64,000 nucleotides of DNA from Desulfocurvus vexinensis DSM 17965 (GTDB lineage: Bacteria; Desulfobacterota; Desulfovibrionia; Desulfovibrionales; Desulfovibrionaceae): the NCBI RefSeq assembly GCF_000519125.1, contig NZ_JAEX01000005.1, positions 126,501 to 190,500 on the forward strand. The letters run 5' to 3'. A program made the translations under genes and the position numbers. The notes under the pieces were generated by a model. It saw only the letters and a program-made list of their open reading frames with translations. It had not been told where the DNA came from and did not search any database. Positions within the stretch are counted from its first letter, which is position 1. Every line of letters begins with the position of its first letter. Shown here one piece after another: positions 16,117 through 30,841 of the stretch.

Positions 16117-16428
16117 GTGACGACGCCGTTTTCGCGGCCCGGCGAGCCCGGGGTGTATCTGGACGACGAGGTCCGCGAGCCCAGGAAATGCAAGGTGCTT
16201 CTGCACAACGACGACTACACGACCATGGAATTCGTCGTGCATATCCTGCGCGACGTGTTCCGCAAGACCGAGGCCGAGGCCACGGAAATCATGCTCAGGG
16301 TCCACAACGACGGGATCGGCGTATGCGGCGTCTACACCGTCGAGGTGGCGGAAACCAAGGTGGCCGTTGTGCGCCAGCGCGCGGCCCGCGAGGGCTTCCC
16401 CCTGAAATGTACCATGGAAGAGGTGTAA
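16117..16428 (+). CDS. clpS: ClpS, adaptor of the ClpAP protease
   Basis: A 103-residue adaptor that recognises N-degron residues and hands substrates to ClpA. The conserved blocks are KCKVLLHNDDYTTMEFVVHI (the NDD(Y/F)T substrate pocket) and VHNDGIGVCGVYTVEVAETK. The start is GTG 16117 with GAGGGAGG upstream; the preceding in-frame codons are not conserved in type. It ends directly before clpA, so the two are translationally coupled. Confidence 0.93.
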   Translation: MTTPFSRPGEPGVYLDDEVREPRKCKVLLHNDDYTTMEFVVHILRDVFRKTEAEATEIMLRVHNDGIGVCGVYTVEVAETKVAVVRQRAAREGFPLKCTMEEV

Positions 16429-18726
<2,298 letters not shown>

Positions 18727-18926
18727 GCGCGGGGCGTCGGGGTGTTTGCGCGGCCTGCGGCGGACGGAGCGGGCGCGCGGCGGCCCGAGAGCCACGGGCC
18801 GGGCCGGGAGCGGGCGCGCGCCTGTGGCGCGCCCGGGGCCCTGGCCGGGCGTGGCGGGGACGCTGCATCGCCTTGCGGCGCCCGGGCGTGCTCCATGCGG
18901 ACCCCGGGGCCGCCGGGGGGCGCGCC

Positions 18927-19637
18927 GTGACCATCGACTTCATTCCCCCGGGGGCGGACTGGTTCCCGGACCCGGCGCGCGCCGGGGCCGACGGCCTGCT
19001 GGCCTTCGGCGGCGACCTGGCCCCCGAGCGCCTGGTGCGGGCCTACGCCCTGGGCATCTTCCCCTGGTACGGCCCTGGCGACCCCATCCTGTGGTGGTCG
19101 CCGGACCCGCGCTGCGTGCTGCCGCCCCAGGCGCTGCACGTGCCGCGCTCCCTGCGCCGCACCCTGCGGCGGCGGACCTACGCCGTGACCCTGGACCGGG
19201 CCTTTTCCCGCGTCATCCACGCCTGCGCCAGCGTCCCGCGCCCCGAGGGCCAGGGCACCTGGCTGGTGCCCGAGATGATCGAGGCCTACACGCGCCTGCA
19301 CGCCATGGGCCTGGCCCACAGCGCCGAGGCCTGGGCCGCCGACGGTACCCTGGCGGGCGGCGTCTACGGCGTGGCCCTGGGCCGGATGTTCTTCGGCGAA
19401 TCCATGTTCCACACCGCGCCCGACGCCTCCAAGGCCGCCTTCGCGGTCCTGGCGCGCCTGCTGGCCCGCTGGGGCTACGGCCTCATCGACTGCCAGCAGA
19501 CCACCCGCCACATGCTGCGCTTCGGCGCCTACGAGATGCCCCGCCCCCGCTTCCTGGCCCACCTCGCCACCCTGCGCACAACCCGCCCCGCCCCCGACGC
19601 CTGGACCCTGCCCGAAGGGTTCGACCCGCTGGGGTGA
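18927..19637 (+). CDS. aat: Leucyl/phenylalanyl-tRNA--protein transferase
   Basis: A 236-residue enzyme that adds Leu or Phe from aminoacyl-tRNA to proteins with N-terminal Lys or Arg, marking them for ClpS/ClpAP. Family blocks: [65 protein letters not shown] and [11 protein letters not shown]. The start is GTG 18927 with a G-rich weak ribosome site. It lies 200 nt after clpA in the same direction; that spacer is very G/C-rich and holds no gene. Its position next to clpS-clpA puts the complete N-degron branch together. Confidence 0.94.
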   Translation: MTIDFIPPGADWFPDPARAGADGLLAFGGDLAPERLVRAYALGIFPWYGPGDPILWWSPDPRCVLPPQALHVPRSLRRTLRRRTYAVTLDRAFSRVIHACASVPRPEGQGTWLVPEMIEAYTRLHAMGLAHSAEAWAADGTLAGGVYGVALGRMFFGESMFHTAPDASKAAFAVLARLLARWGYGLIDCQQTTRHMLRFGAYEMPRPRFLAHLATLRTTRPAPDAWTLPEGFDPLG

Positions 19638-19661
19638 GGGCTGGGGCGGCGAGGGGGGCTA

Positions 19662-20222
19662 CTAGGACGCGAGGCGGCGGATTGCGATGACGAGGTTCCG
19701 GAAGCTGGCAGAACGTGTGTTTTCGAGGTCCAGGTGCGGCCCTATGGCCCGGGAGCCGCTTTTCTTCTGGTAGGCGCCGCGGGTCAGGGCCTGGAGTTCT
19801 TTCGAAGGCGAGCCCGTGGCGTCGGGAGCGCGGAATTTCTTTTTCTCTTGCTCTTTGCTGAGGTTCCTGACCCCCAAACCCTGCTCCACGGCTCGTAGGT
19901 CGGCGAGGTAGAAGCTTTCCAGTTCGCGGCAGGCGATGCGGACGAGGGTGGTCTCCCGGCGCCCGGATCGCTCGACCAGTTCCAGCAGGCCCGCCTTGAG
20001 GGCCATGCAGTCCGGATGGGCGTCTTGGTCGCGCATGACCAGGAACCGAGCCTCGGGGTTGCGGTAGCCCTGAAGCCTGCGGTGCAGTTGTTTTTCCAGG
20101 TCCTGCTTTCCGTCGAAGACGACGAACCGCGGGGTCACGTCGGCTGGCAGAAGCCGGGGCAGGAGCCCCCGGAGCATGGCTGCCGCGGACTCCTCCTCCA
20201 GCAGGAAGACCAGTTCCCTCAT
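19662..20222 (-). CDS. DUF4276 protein, TOPRIM-like, partner of the AAA ATPase
   Basis: A 186-residue protein fitting DUF4276. The pattern is TOPRIM-like: an N-terminal strand ending in acidic residues (VFLLEEESAA, E9-E11), then FLVMRDQDAHPD with D65 and D67 as a DxD pair, and CRELESFYLADL with E100/E102. TOPRIM folds cut or bind nucleic acid in a metal-dependent way. ATG 20222 overlaps the ATPase stop by 4 nt (ATGA), so the two are coupled. The C-terminal third is Lys/Arg-rich (KEQEKKKFRAPD). Function is unproven; pairing with an ABC-type ATPase recalls OLD and PARIS defence systems. Confidence 0.75.
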   Translation of the reverse strand: MRELVFLLEEESAAAMLRGLLPRLLPADVTPRFVVFDGKQDLEKQLHRRLQGYRNPEARFLVMRDQDAHPDCMALKAGLLELVERSGRRETTLVRIACRELESFYLADLRAVEQGLGVRNLSKEQEKKKFRAPDATGSPSKELQALTRGAYQKKSGSRAIGPHLDLENTRSASFRNLVIAIRRLAS

Positions 20223-21409
20223 TGCGGGTCCGCCCCAAGGAAGAAACCCTGCTTCCAGAGGTAGCCCATCTTGTCGCCCAGAGCCATGTAGTCGGCGATC
20301 TGCGGGTCGTCTTTGGCTCGGCGCACGGTGGTGTAGCCGTTCTCCTTGACGAGCCAGAAGACCTCCTCCAGTTCGCAGGCATTGAGGAAGTCCGGGGAAT
20401 GGGTGGACACCATGACCTGCCCGCCAGCATTGGCGTAGAGCCTGAATTCCTCGGCCAGTTCGGACATGAGGGTCGGGTAGAGCTGGTTTTCCGGTTCTTC
20501 GACGCACAGCAACGGGTGCGGCTTGGGGTCGCGCAGCAGCACGAGATAGGCGAACATCTTGATGGTGCCGTCGGAGACGTAGCGGTCCAGGAAGGGTGTC
20601 TTGAAGGAGCCGTCCCGGAATTTGAGCGTCAGGTAGCCGTCGTCCATGAGCAGGGGTTCGACGGCCTCCACCCCCGGAACCCTGCGCGCCATGCGCGCCA
20701 GGATGTCGTCGAATACTTCCCGGTGCTGCTCATAGATATATTGGGCCACGCGTGGCAGGTTGTCGCCGCTGGCGGAGAGGTGCTCGGTTTCCCCAACGGC
20801 TTCCTTGCGGCCCCGGGCCAGGTTGATGTGGAAGTTGGAGACGTGCCAAGCCTCGATGAGGCGGCGTAGGGCGTTGGCCGCCTTGAAGCGCTCGAACTGC
20901 CCCAGGCCCTTGATGGCCAGGATGTCCGGGGAGTCCAGATCCTGGTATTCGCGATCGAGTTCTTCGTCGGGCTTGCTGAAGTCCTCTGCGTTCTTGATGA
21001 CGAATCCGGAGCCCTTGGCAAAGTCGAGGAAGTGGAACGGGGCGCCGTGGCGTCCCCGCTTGTAGCGCAGGATTTCCCGCGTGACGACGGGGGTTCCGTC
21101 CGTCTCACCGATTTCCAGGGAGTAGGTGACGAGCCGGTCCACGCCCAGGATGTCCATGCGGTACTTGATCTCGATGAGGATGGTCTGGTCCTCGGCATCC
21201 CGGCTCAGCACTTCCTTGAAGCGCCCCCGGGCGCTCAGCGCCTGCCTGACGTTGCCCTTGAGGGCGTCGTGCAGGAACCCGAACACGTCGAACAGGGTGG
21301 TTTTCCCCGAGCCGTTGGCGCCGACGAAGACGCAGAAACGGGGAACGTCCTCAATGAGAACATCCTTGAAGACCTTGAAGTTCTTCAGGCGGATGGATTC
21401 GATTCGCAC
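20219..21409 (-). CDS. AAA_21/ABC-type ATPase (RecF/OLD-like), putative defence ATPase
   Basis: A 396-residue SMC/RecF-like ATPase. It begins MRIESIRLKNFKVFKD, the standard opening of this clade; Walker A is GANGSGKTT (residues 30-38); the signature region is VSDGTIKMFAYLVLL; Walker B is LLCVEEPENQLYP; the switch His is in MVSTHSPDFLNA. The mid-region insert is short, so no long coiled coil. The start is GTG 21409 with GGAGGG upstream. G+C is lower than nearby (32 of 60 bases at 20941-21000), suggesting acquisition. It forms a two-gene unit with DUF4276 and converges on aat with a 24-nt gap. Confidence 0.85.
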   Translation of the reverse strand: MRIESIRLKNFKVFKDVLIEDVPRFCVFVGANGSGKTTLFDVFGFLHDALKGNVRQALSARGRFKEVLSRDAEDQTILIEIKYRMDILGVDRLVTYSLEIGETDGTPVVTREILRYKRGRHGAPFHFLDFAKGSGFVIKNAEDFSKPDEELDREYQDLDSPDILAIKGLGQFERFKAANALRRLIEAWHVSNFHINLARGRKEAVGETEHLSASGDNLPRVAQYIYEQHREVFDDILARMARRVPGVEAVEPLLMDDGYLTLKFRDGSFKTPFLDRYVSDGTIKMFAYLVLLRDPKPHPLLCVEEPENQLYPTLMSELAEEFRLYANAGGQVMVSTHSPDFLNACELEEVFWLVKENGYTTVRRAKDDPQIADYMALGDKMGYLWKQGFFLGADPQ

Positions 21410-21445
21410 TGGGGCCCTCCCGGGGCTGACGTTGCGGCGCCCGCG

Positions 21446-21925
21446 CTACCCCTCTTCCAGCAGCGGTTCGTGCTGGGAGAGGTCGTAGAGGCCGTGCATG
21501 GGGAAGGGCAGGGGGTAGTTGGGCAGGTCGGAGAAGCGGACCAGGCCGATGCTCTTGCCCTCGGGGATGGCCGAGAGCGGGGTCAGGCCCTTGGGGATGG
21601 GGAAGCTCATGGGTCGCGCGGTGGCCTCGGACACGCGGTCGGCGTAGCGCTCCTGGATGTAGGCCAGCACCTGGTCGCGCTCGGCCTTGGTGAAGGCCTC
21701 CAGCAGCACGCGCTTGCTGCCCTCGGGGTCGTCCTGGCCGGGCTCGATGGCGTCGCCCAGCAGGTTGTTCCAGGCGTAGGCCGCGTATTCGGCCTCGCCG
21801 GCGCCGGGGCGGAAGAGGTGGACCTTCACGTTGCGGCGGCCCTTGAAGGTCTTGATGGTCATGGTCATCACGTAGGCCCGGTCGGCGGGCAGGGGGCGTT
21901 CGGAGGCAACGCTGTGGATCTGCAT
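21446..21925 (-). CDS. Conserved-looking cytosolic protein of unknown function
   Basis: A 159-residue soluble protein I do not recognise. It starts MQIHSVASERPLPADRAYV, has an acidic middle (GDAIEPGQDDPEGSKR), a basic-acidic helix (KAERDQVLAYIQERYADR) and a proline-rich end (SDLPNYPLPFPMHGLYD). There are no membrane segments or cysteine motifs. Start ATG 21925 has GAGGTG upstream; earlier in-frame codons are Ala/Pro/Arg-rich and unlikely. It is 36 nt upstream of the ATPase gene on the same strand, but its G+C is that of the core genome, so membership in the ATPase unit is doubtful. Confidence 0.65.
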   Translation of the reverse strand: MQIHSVASERPLPADRAYVMTMTIKTFKGRRNVKVHLFRPGAGEAEYAAYAWNNLLGDAIEPGQDDPEGSKRVLLEAFTKAERDQVLAYIQERYADRVSEATARPMSFPIPKGLTPLSAIPEGKSIGLVRFSDLPNYPLPFPMHGLYDLSQHEPLLEEG

Positions 21926-22040
21926 GTCGGCACCTCGGGGGTCGCAGGTGGCGGGGCGGGGGCGCGCGGCGCCCGGCACGGCCCGGAAGTGCCCCTTGCT
22001 TACGCCACAACGGCGCCGCTGTGAAGCCCCGGGGCGGGCC

Positions 22041-22472
22041 TCAACGCAGGCTCAGATTGGCGCGCACCCGGCCCAGCAGGCCCATGAGCGCCTTGCGCTC
22101 CTCGCTGGAGAAGCCCTCCAGGGCCAGCTCGGTCAGCTCGCGGGAGATGCGTTCGTAGGCCGGGCGCAGGGCGCGGCCCTTGGGGGTCAGGGAGATGAGC
22201 GTCTTGCGCGCGTCGCCCGGCGCCTTGCGCCGCGATACGTAGCCCAGGGCTTCGAGCTTGCGCACCAGGGTGGTGACGGTGGATTTGTCGCGCCGGATGG
22301 CGGCGGCGATCTCGGCCATGGCCATGTCGCCGTTCTGGAACAGGCGGCCCAGGATGCCCGCGTGGGAGGGCCCGAGCCCCTCCAGCCCCAGGTCGGACAG
22401 TTGCCTGAGCATGTATTCGTTGGCCCGGCGCCGGATGGCCGCGACCATGCTCACGACTGTGGGATGGATCAT
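22041..22472 (-). CDS. MarR-family transcriptional regulator
   Basis: A 143-residue winged-helix repressor or activator. The family pattern is clear: an N-terminal dimer helix, GPSHAGILGRLFQNGDMAMAE, the recognition helix region AAAIRRDKSTVTTLVRKLE, the wing LGYVSRRKAPGDARKTLISL, then LTPKGRAL and a C-terminal helix pair. It is divergent from uvrB, with two inverted repeats between them and one overlapping its own start, so autoregulation is likely. Ligand unknown. Confidence 0.9.
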   Translation of the reverse strand: MIHPTVVSMVAAIRRRANEYMLRQLSDLGLEGLGPSHAGILGRLFQNGDMAMAEIAAAIRRDKSTVTTLVRKLEALGYVSRRKAPGDARKTLISLTPKGRALRPAYERISRELTELALEGFSSEERKALMGLLGRVRANLSLR

Positions 22473-22483
22473 GTTCCCATGAT
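22468..22483. promoter_or_regulatory. Inverted repeat overlapping the marR start codon
   Basis: ATCATG-TTCC-CATGAT is a perfect 6-bp inverted repeat with a 4-nt centre spanning the ATG of the MarR gene. It could be a second operator or an mRNA hairpin hiding the start codon. Confidence 0.4.
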
Positions 22484-22485
22484 AG

Positions 22486-22497
22486 TTTGATATCAAA
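22486..22497. promoter_or_regulatory. Perfect palindrome, candidate MarR operator
   Basis: TTTGATATCAAA is a perfect 12-bp palindrome 14 nt upstream of the MarR start. MarR dimers bind palindromes of this length and A/T content, and it stands out in G+C-rich surroundings. Confidence 0.55.
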
Positions 22498-22568
22498 GCG
22501 TCCGTCAAGAGGAAATCCTGCTGCGCGCCTTGCAGGCCTCCCCGGGCGCCCCGGGCCCGGGGAAACGG

Positions 22569-22597
22569 TTTACCTCCGGCCCCGGGCGGCGTATGTT
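22569..22597 (+). promoter_or_regulatory. Sigma-70-like promoter giving a leaderless uvrB transcript
   Basis: TTTACC (22569-22574), a 17-nt spacer and TATGTT (22592-22597). The expected transcription start, about 7 nt later, coincides with the ATG at 22605. No Shine-Dalgarno is present upstream of that ATG, which agrees with leaderless initiation. Confidence 0.4.
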
Positions 22598-22604
22598 CGG
22601 CCCC

Positions 22605-24619
<2,015 letters not shown>

Positions 24620-24620
<1 letters not shown>

Positions 24621-25720
24621 TGCCGAAGCCTTCCGCCGCAAGGCCCGCCGCCCGCCAACGCGCCGCCATCCGCCGCAACAGACCCGGGGGAGTCGCCTCA
24701 CGGATCCTGCGGCTCCAGCGCCGCTACGGCGCCCTGTGGCCGCTGGTCACGGGGCTGTTTTCCCTGCTGGTGCTCTTCTTCGGCGGCGTCTACGGCTACA
24801 TGGTCGTGGAGGGCTGGAGCTACCTCGAAAGCTTCTACATGGTGCTCATCACCCTGGCCACCGTGGGCTTCGAGGAGGTCCGGCCCCTGTCCGACCAGGG
24901 CATGGTGCTGACCAGCGTGCTCATCCTGCTCGGGGTGGGCAACTTCGCGTTTCTCATCGGCTCCTTCACGCAGATTCTCGTGGAGGGGCGCATCCAGACC
25001 GTCTGGGGGAGGCACAGATTGCAACGCTCCATCGACAAACTGCACCGCCATACCATCGTCTGCGGCTATGGCCGCATCGGCTCCATCGCCGTGCGCGAGA
25101 TCGTGCGCGAGGGGCTGCCCGTGGTCTGTGTGGAGAAGGACGACGCCCTGGCCCGCAAGATGGAGGACGACGACGTGCTCTTCGTCCACGGCGACGCCAC
25201 CGACGACGAGATGCTGCGCCGCGCGGGCATCGAGCGCGCCAAATCGCTCATCGCGGCCCTGTCCTCCGAGGCGGCCAACGTCTACGTCACGCTCACCGCG
25301 CGGCAGATGAACCCCGATCTGCACATCGTGGCCCGGGCCAACGAGGAGTCGCACATCCACCGCCTGGAGCGCGCCGGGGCCGACCGCGTCATGCTGCCGC
25401 ACACCCTGGGTGGCGTGCGCATGGCCCAGTCCGTGATCCGGCCCACGGTGACGAGCTTCCTGGAGCTGACGGGCTCGGACAACGGGCTGGACCTGGCCAT
25501 GGAGGAACTGGCCATCTCCGACCGCTCGGAACTGGCGGGCCTGAACCTCATCGACTCCAAGATCCGCCACCGCTTCAACGTCATCGTCATCGCCATCAAG
25601 CGCCCGGACGGCCAGATGCTTTTCAACCCCCCGGCCCAGACGGTGATGCAGGCGGGCGACATGCTGCTGGTGGTCGGCGGCGACGAGGGCCTGCAAGGGC
25701 TGTGGGATATCACCAGCTAG
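24620..25720 (+). CDS. Two-TM potassium channel with cytosolic TrkA-N/TrkA-C (RCK) domains
   Basis: A 366-residue ion channel. TM1 is about residues 38-61, the pore helix and filter follow (TLATVGFEEV, filter TVGF at 81-84), then TM2 (LILLGVGNFAFLIGSFTQIL). The RCK part has a Rossmann motif VCGYGRIGS and VVCVEKDDALARKMEDDD, then a TrkA-C domain ending MLLVVGGDEGLQGLW. Filter TVGF-E replaces the usual TVGYGD, so selectivity may differ. ATG 24620 overlaps the uvrB stop by one base (TGATG). The basic N-terminus (1-35) is Arg/Ala-rich and cytosolic. Confidence 0.88.
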
Positions 25721-25748
25721 CCGCGCGGGCGGGGCGGACGGGCAGGGC

Positions 25749-26504
25749 ATGACGGAGCAGGCGACCGTGGAGCTGGCGCAGTTCGCGCCCGGGGCGGAGC
25801 CGGTGGTCTCGGCCATCGTCTCGGTCTACAACTGCGAGCGCTTCATCCAGGGCTGCCTGGACGACCTGCTGGAACAGACCCTGGGCCCGCGCCTGGAAAT
25901 CGTGGCCGTCATTTCCGGCACGCAGCAGGGCGAGGCGGCCATCATCGACGCCTGCCGCGAGGAGCACGGGAACGTTTCGGTGGTTCGCACCCAGGCCCGC
26001 GAGAGCATCTACGCCGCCTGGACCCGGGGCTGCAAGGCCGCCCGGGGCCGCTACCTGACCAACGCCAACGCCGACGACCGCCACCGGCCCGACGCCCTGG
26101 AGCGCATGGCCGCCGCCCTGGACGCCCACCCCGATGCGGCCCTGGTCTACGCCAACTCGCTCATCACCGCCACGCCCAACCAGCGGTTCGACGAAGCCAC
26201 GCCCATCGGGCGCACGGACTGGCCCGCCTTTGACCGCAAGGCCCTGTTCACCTACAACTACGTCGGGCCGCAGCCCATGTGGCGCGCCAGCCTGCACGCG
26301 CGCCACGGCTGGTTCGACCGCGATTTCCAGGTGGCCGGAGACTACGAGTTCTGGCTGCGCGTGGCGCGGACCGAGAATTTCCTGTTGCTGCCCGAGGTGC
26401 TCGGCCTGTATTACCTGGCCCCCGACACCGCCGAGCGCCGCGACAAACCCCTGGCGCGCAGCGAGACCCTGGCGGCGCGGCGGCGCTACGCCCCGCCCCG
26501 GTAG
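25749..26504 (+). CDS. Family 2 glycosyltransferase
   Basis: A 251-residue GT-A enzyme. VSAIVSVYNCERFIQGCLDDLL is the nucleotide-sugar-binding start of GT2 (quoted around YNCERFI), YLTNANADDRHRPDAL carries the DxD-like metal motif, and AGDYEFWLRVAR is the acceptor-site block with the catalytic acidic residue. It has no membrane segment, so acts in the cytosol on a lipid- or protein-linked acceptor. It sits alone between the channel and ligA; substrate unknown. Confidence 0.85.
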   Translation: MTEQATVELAQFAPGAEPVVSAIVSVYNCERFIQGCLDDLLEQTLGPRLEIVAVISGTQQGEAAIIDACREEHGNVSVVRTQARESIYAAWTRGCKAARGRYLTNANADDRHRPDALERMAAALDAHPDAALVYANSLITATPNQRFDEATPIGRTDWPAFDRKALFTYNYVGPQPMWRASLHARHGWFDRDFQVAGDYEFWLRVARTENFLLLPEVLGLYYLAPDTAERRDKPLARSETLAARRRYAPPR

Positions 26505-28676
<2,172 letters not shown>

Positions 28677-28703
28677 AAAATCAACCGTGAAAGGAGCGAG
28701 GGC

Positions 28704-29483
28704 ATGAGCATTTCGATCATTGTCATGGGCGCCAAGGGGCGCATGGGCTCGACCATTGCCGGGCTGGTGCGCGCCGACCCGGAGCTGACCCTGGTGGGCG
28801 TCGTGGAGCGCGAGGGCTGCGAGGACGGGCTGGACGTCTACGGCTGCCTGTGCGGTACGGAGCTGGCGGCCATGCTGCCCGAGTTCCCCGGGGCCGTGGT
28901 CATCGACTTCACCGCGCCGCAGGTCAGCCTGGCCAACGCGCGGACCTGCGCCCGGCACGGCAACCCCATCGTCATCGGCACCACGGGCCTGTCCGCCGAG
29001 GAGCAGGCCGAGCTGCGCGCCGTGGCCGCACAGGGTCCGGTGTTCTGGTCGCCGAACATGAGCGTGGGCGTGAACGTGCTGCTCAAGGTGCTGCCCGAGC
29101 TGACGCGCGCCCTGGGCGAGAGCTACGACATCGAAATGGTCGAGCTGCACCACAACCAGAAGAAGGACGCCCCCAGCGGCACGGCGCTCAAGCTCGCCGA
29201 ATGCCTGGCCGGGGCGCGGGACTGGGACCTGGCCGAGGTCGGCGCCTACTGCCGCGAGGGTATCATCGGCGCGCGGCCCAAGAAGGAAATCGGCGTGCAG
29301 ACCATTCGCGGCGGCGACGTGGTCGGCGTGCACACCGTGTACTTCATGGGCCCCGGCGAGCGCATCGAGGTCACGCATCAGGCCCATTCGCGCGAGAACT
29401 TCGCCCGGGGCAGCCTGCGCGCCGCCAAGTGGATGGCGGGCCGTGGGGCCGGGCAGCTGTACTCCATGCAGGACATGTTCTAG
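28704..29483 (+). CDS. dapB: 4-hydroxy-tetrahydrodipicolinate reductase DapB
   Basis: A 259-residue enzyme of lysine/diaminopimelate synthesis. The NAD(P)-binding Rossmann motif is GAKGRMGSTIAGLV at the N-terminus, VIDFTAPQ follows, and the catalytic block is VELHHNQKKDAPSGTALK (His/Lys). GGVQTIRGGDVVG-type and HQAHSRENFARG sequences near the C-terminus match the family. AAAGGAGCG precedes ATG 28704. It is 28 nt after ligA and is followed by a strong terminator. Confidence 0.95.
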   Translation: MSISIIVMGAKGRMGSTIAGLVRADPELTLVGVVEREGCEDGLDVYGCLCGTELAAMLPEFPGAVVIDFTAPQVSLANARTCARHGNPIVIGTTGLSAEEQAELRAVAAQGPVFWSPNMSVGVNVLLKVLPELTRALGESYDIEMVELHHNQKKDAPSGTALKLAECLAGARDWDLAEVGAYCREGIIGARPKKEIGVQTIRGGDVVGVHTVYFMGPGERIEVTHQAHSRENFARGSLRAAKWMAGRGAGQLYSMQDMF

Positions 29484-29515
29484 GGGCGCGCAAACGGCGA
29501 GTTGCCGCGTTGCTC

Positions 29516-29569
29516 AAAAAGTCCAAGCCCGCGCGCTGCCTTGTTGCGCGTCGGGCTTGGATTTTTTTT
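29516..29569 (+). terminator. Strong intrinsic terminator after dapB
   Basis: TCCAAGCCCG (29522-29531) pairs with CGGGCTTGGA (29552-29561), followed by T8; A5 precedes the left arm. The build (A-run, TCCAA..., loop, ...TTGGA, T-run, GCG) is the same as the cheB terminator at 14431 and the hairpin at 40234. Confidence 0.88.
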
Positions 29570-29680
29570 GCGTCTGGCGGTGCATGGCTGTTGTGCGGTT
29601 GGGGGAGGGGAATATGCCGTGCCGTTCGCGTGGGGTGCGCTGTGCCGCGCGGAGCGGTGCCCCTGGCCGGGGGGGCGGGC

Positions 29681-29706
29681 AGCTTTTTCAACAGACAGCC
29701 AGGGGC
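29681..29706 (+). repeat. Dispersed intergenic repeat, copy 2 (right part of the core)
   Basis: TTTTTCAACAGACAGCCAGG matches the right end of copy 1 (TTTTTCAACAGTCAGCCAGG) with one change. The left part of the core is not clearly preserved here. It lies 112 nt after its hairpin (29516-29569), farther than in copy 1. Confidence 0.5.
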
Positions 29707-29924
29707 GGGCCCTGCGGGCGGCGGGGATTTCAGGCTCCGGGGCGCCGGATGGCGCGCGCCCGGGGCGGGCAGGGTGCGCCTGGCGGGGGGGCACGCGCGG
29801 CGGTGGGTTTTCATGGGCGCTGCCGACAACGGCGCGTGGCCCGGGGAGGCGCCGCGCGTATGCGTTGCGCCCGGTCAGCCGGGCCTGCGGCTGCGTGATC
29901 GACGAGGATGCGCCGCGCGTGCGG

Positions 29925-29953
29925 TTGCGCCTGGGGCGCGAGGCAGCTATGCT
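29925..29953 (+). promoter_or_regulatory. Sigma-70-like promoter of the QueG-like gene
   Basis: TTGCGC (29925-29930), a 17-nt spacer and TATGCT (29948-29953), 93 nt before the start codon. Confidence 0.4.
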
Positions 29954-30045
29954 GGGCGCGGCGCCCGCCGCCGTCCGCGCGGGGCAGGGCGCTGCTGCCA
30001 GGGCATGGAACGGCCACAACCGCCGCAAGGCGCGGGGAGGACGAC

Positions 30046-30765
30046 ATGGGCCGCAAGGCGCACAGGGAGCCGGTGGACGCGCCGGAGTTGCGGGAGGCCG
30101 CCCGGGGCTGGGGCACCACGGTGCTGCGTGTGGCCGACACGGCGCGGCTGGCAGGGCTGGAAACGGAGCCCGCCGACCTGCTGGCGGCCTTCCCGCGCGC
30201 GGTGAGCATCGCCGTGCGCCTGTCCGACCCCATGCTCGACGCCATTGTGGACCGGCCCACGCCGCTGTATTCGTCGCATTATACGCGGGTCAACGCCGTG
30301 CTGGACGACATCGCCGTGCGCGTGACGAACCTGCTCCAGTCCGGCGGCGCGCAGGCCCTGCCCATCCCGGCCAGCCAGATTCTCGACTCCGAACGCTGGA
30401 CCTCCTACCTCTCGCACAAGGCCGTGGCCATCGCCGCCGGGGTCGGCTGGCAGGGCAAGAGCCTGCTGGTGGTCAGCCCCGACCACGGCCCGCGCCTGCG
30501 CCTGACCACAGTGCTCACCGACGCCCCCCTGCGTCCCGACGCCCCGCTCAAGAACCGCTGCGGCCGCTGCACCAAATGCCGCGACGCCTGCCCCGCCGGA
30601 GCCATCCGCGGCGCAAACACCACCACCCACTTTTCCACCCGCGACGAAGCCCTGGACTTCGCAAAATGCGTCACCCAGGTCAGGGATGTTTTCGGGGGAT
30701 TGCCGCACGTCGCGGGGCTGCTTTGCGGCGTTTGCGTGTCGGTGTGTCCGTGGGGGCGGGGGTGA
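30046..30765 (+). CDS. QueG-like 4Fe-4S protein (epoxyqueuosine reductase-related)
   Basis: A 239-residue iron-sulfur protein. The C-terminal ferredoxin-like region binds two 4Fe-4S clusters: CGRCTKCRDACPAGA and CGVCVSVCPWG. Upstream blocks (SIAVRLSDPMLD, AAGVGWQGKSLLVVSPDHGP) match the QueG-type fold. True QueG is about 350-380 residues and has a cobalamin domain plus HEAT repeats; this protein is much shorter, so a queuosine role is uncertain and a general electron-transfer or reductive role is possible. GGGGAGG precedes ATG 30046. The final codons border the A+T-rich island. Confidence 0.75.
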   Translation: MGRKAHREPVDAPELREAARGWGTTVLRVADTARLAGLETEPADLLAAFPRAVSIAVRLSDPMLDAIVDRPTPLYSSHYTRVNAVLDDIAVRVTNLLQSGGAQALPIPASQILDSERWTSYLSHKAVAIAAGVGWQGKSLLVVSPDHGPRLRLTTVLTDAPLRPDAPLKNRCGRCTKCRDACPAGAIRGANTTTHFSTRDEALDFAKCVTQVRDVFGGLPHVAGLLCGVCVSVCPWGRG

Positions 30766-30841
30766 ATTATTGAGTGGGTAATGAGTTGTTATCAGAAAGT
30801 GTTGTTCATGGTGTCTTTTTTATTACATATTACATTGAGTG

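Larger units (their letters stand above)
29570..30045 (+). other. 476-bp gene-free region between dapB and the QueG-like gene
   Basis: No supported coding sequence; the open frames here are composition-driven and lack ribosome sites. It holds repeat copy 2 (29681-29706) and a sigma-70-like promoter (29925-29953) close to the next gene. The remainder is unusually G-rich on the plus strand, with nothing else recognisable. Confidence 0.6.
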
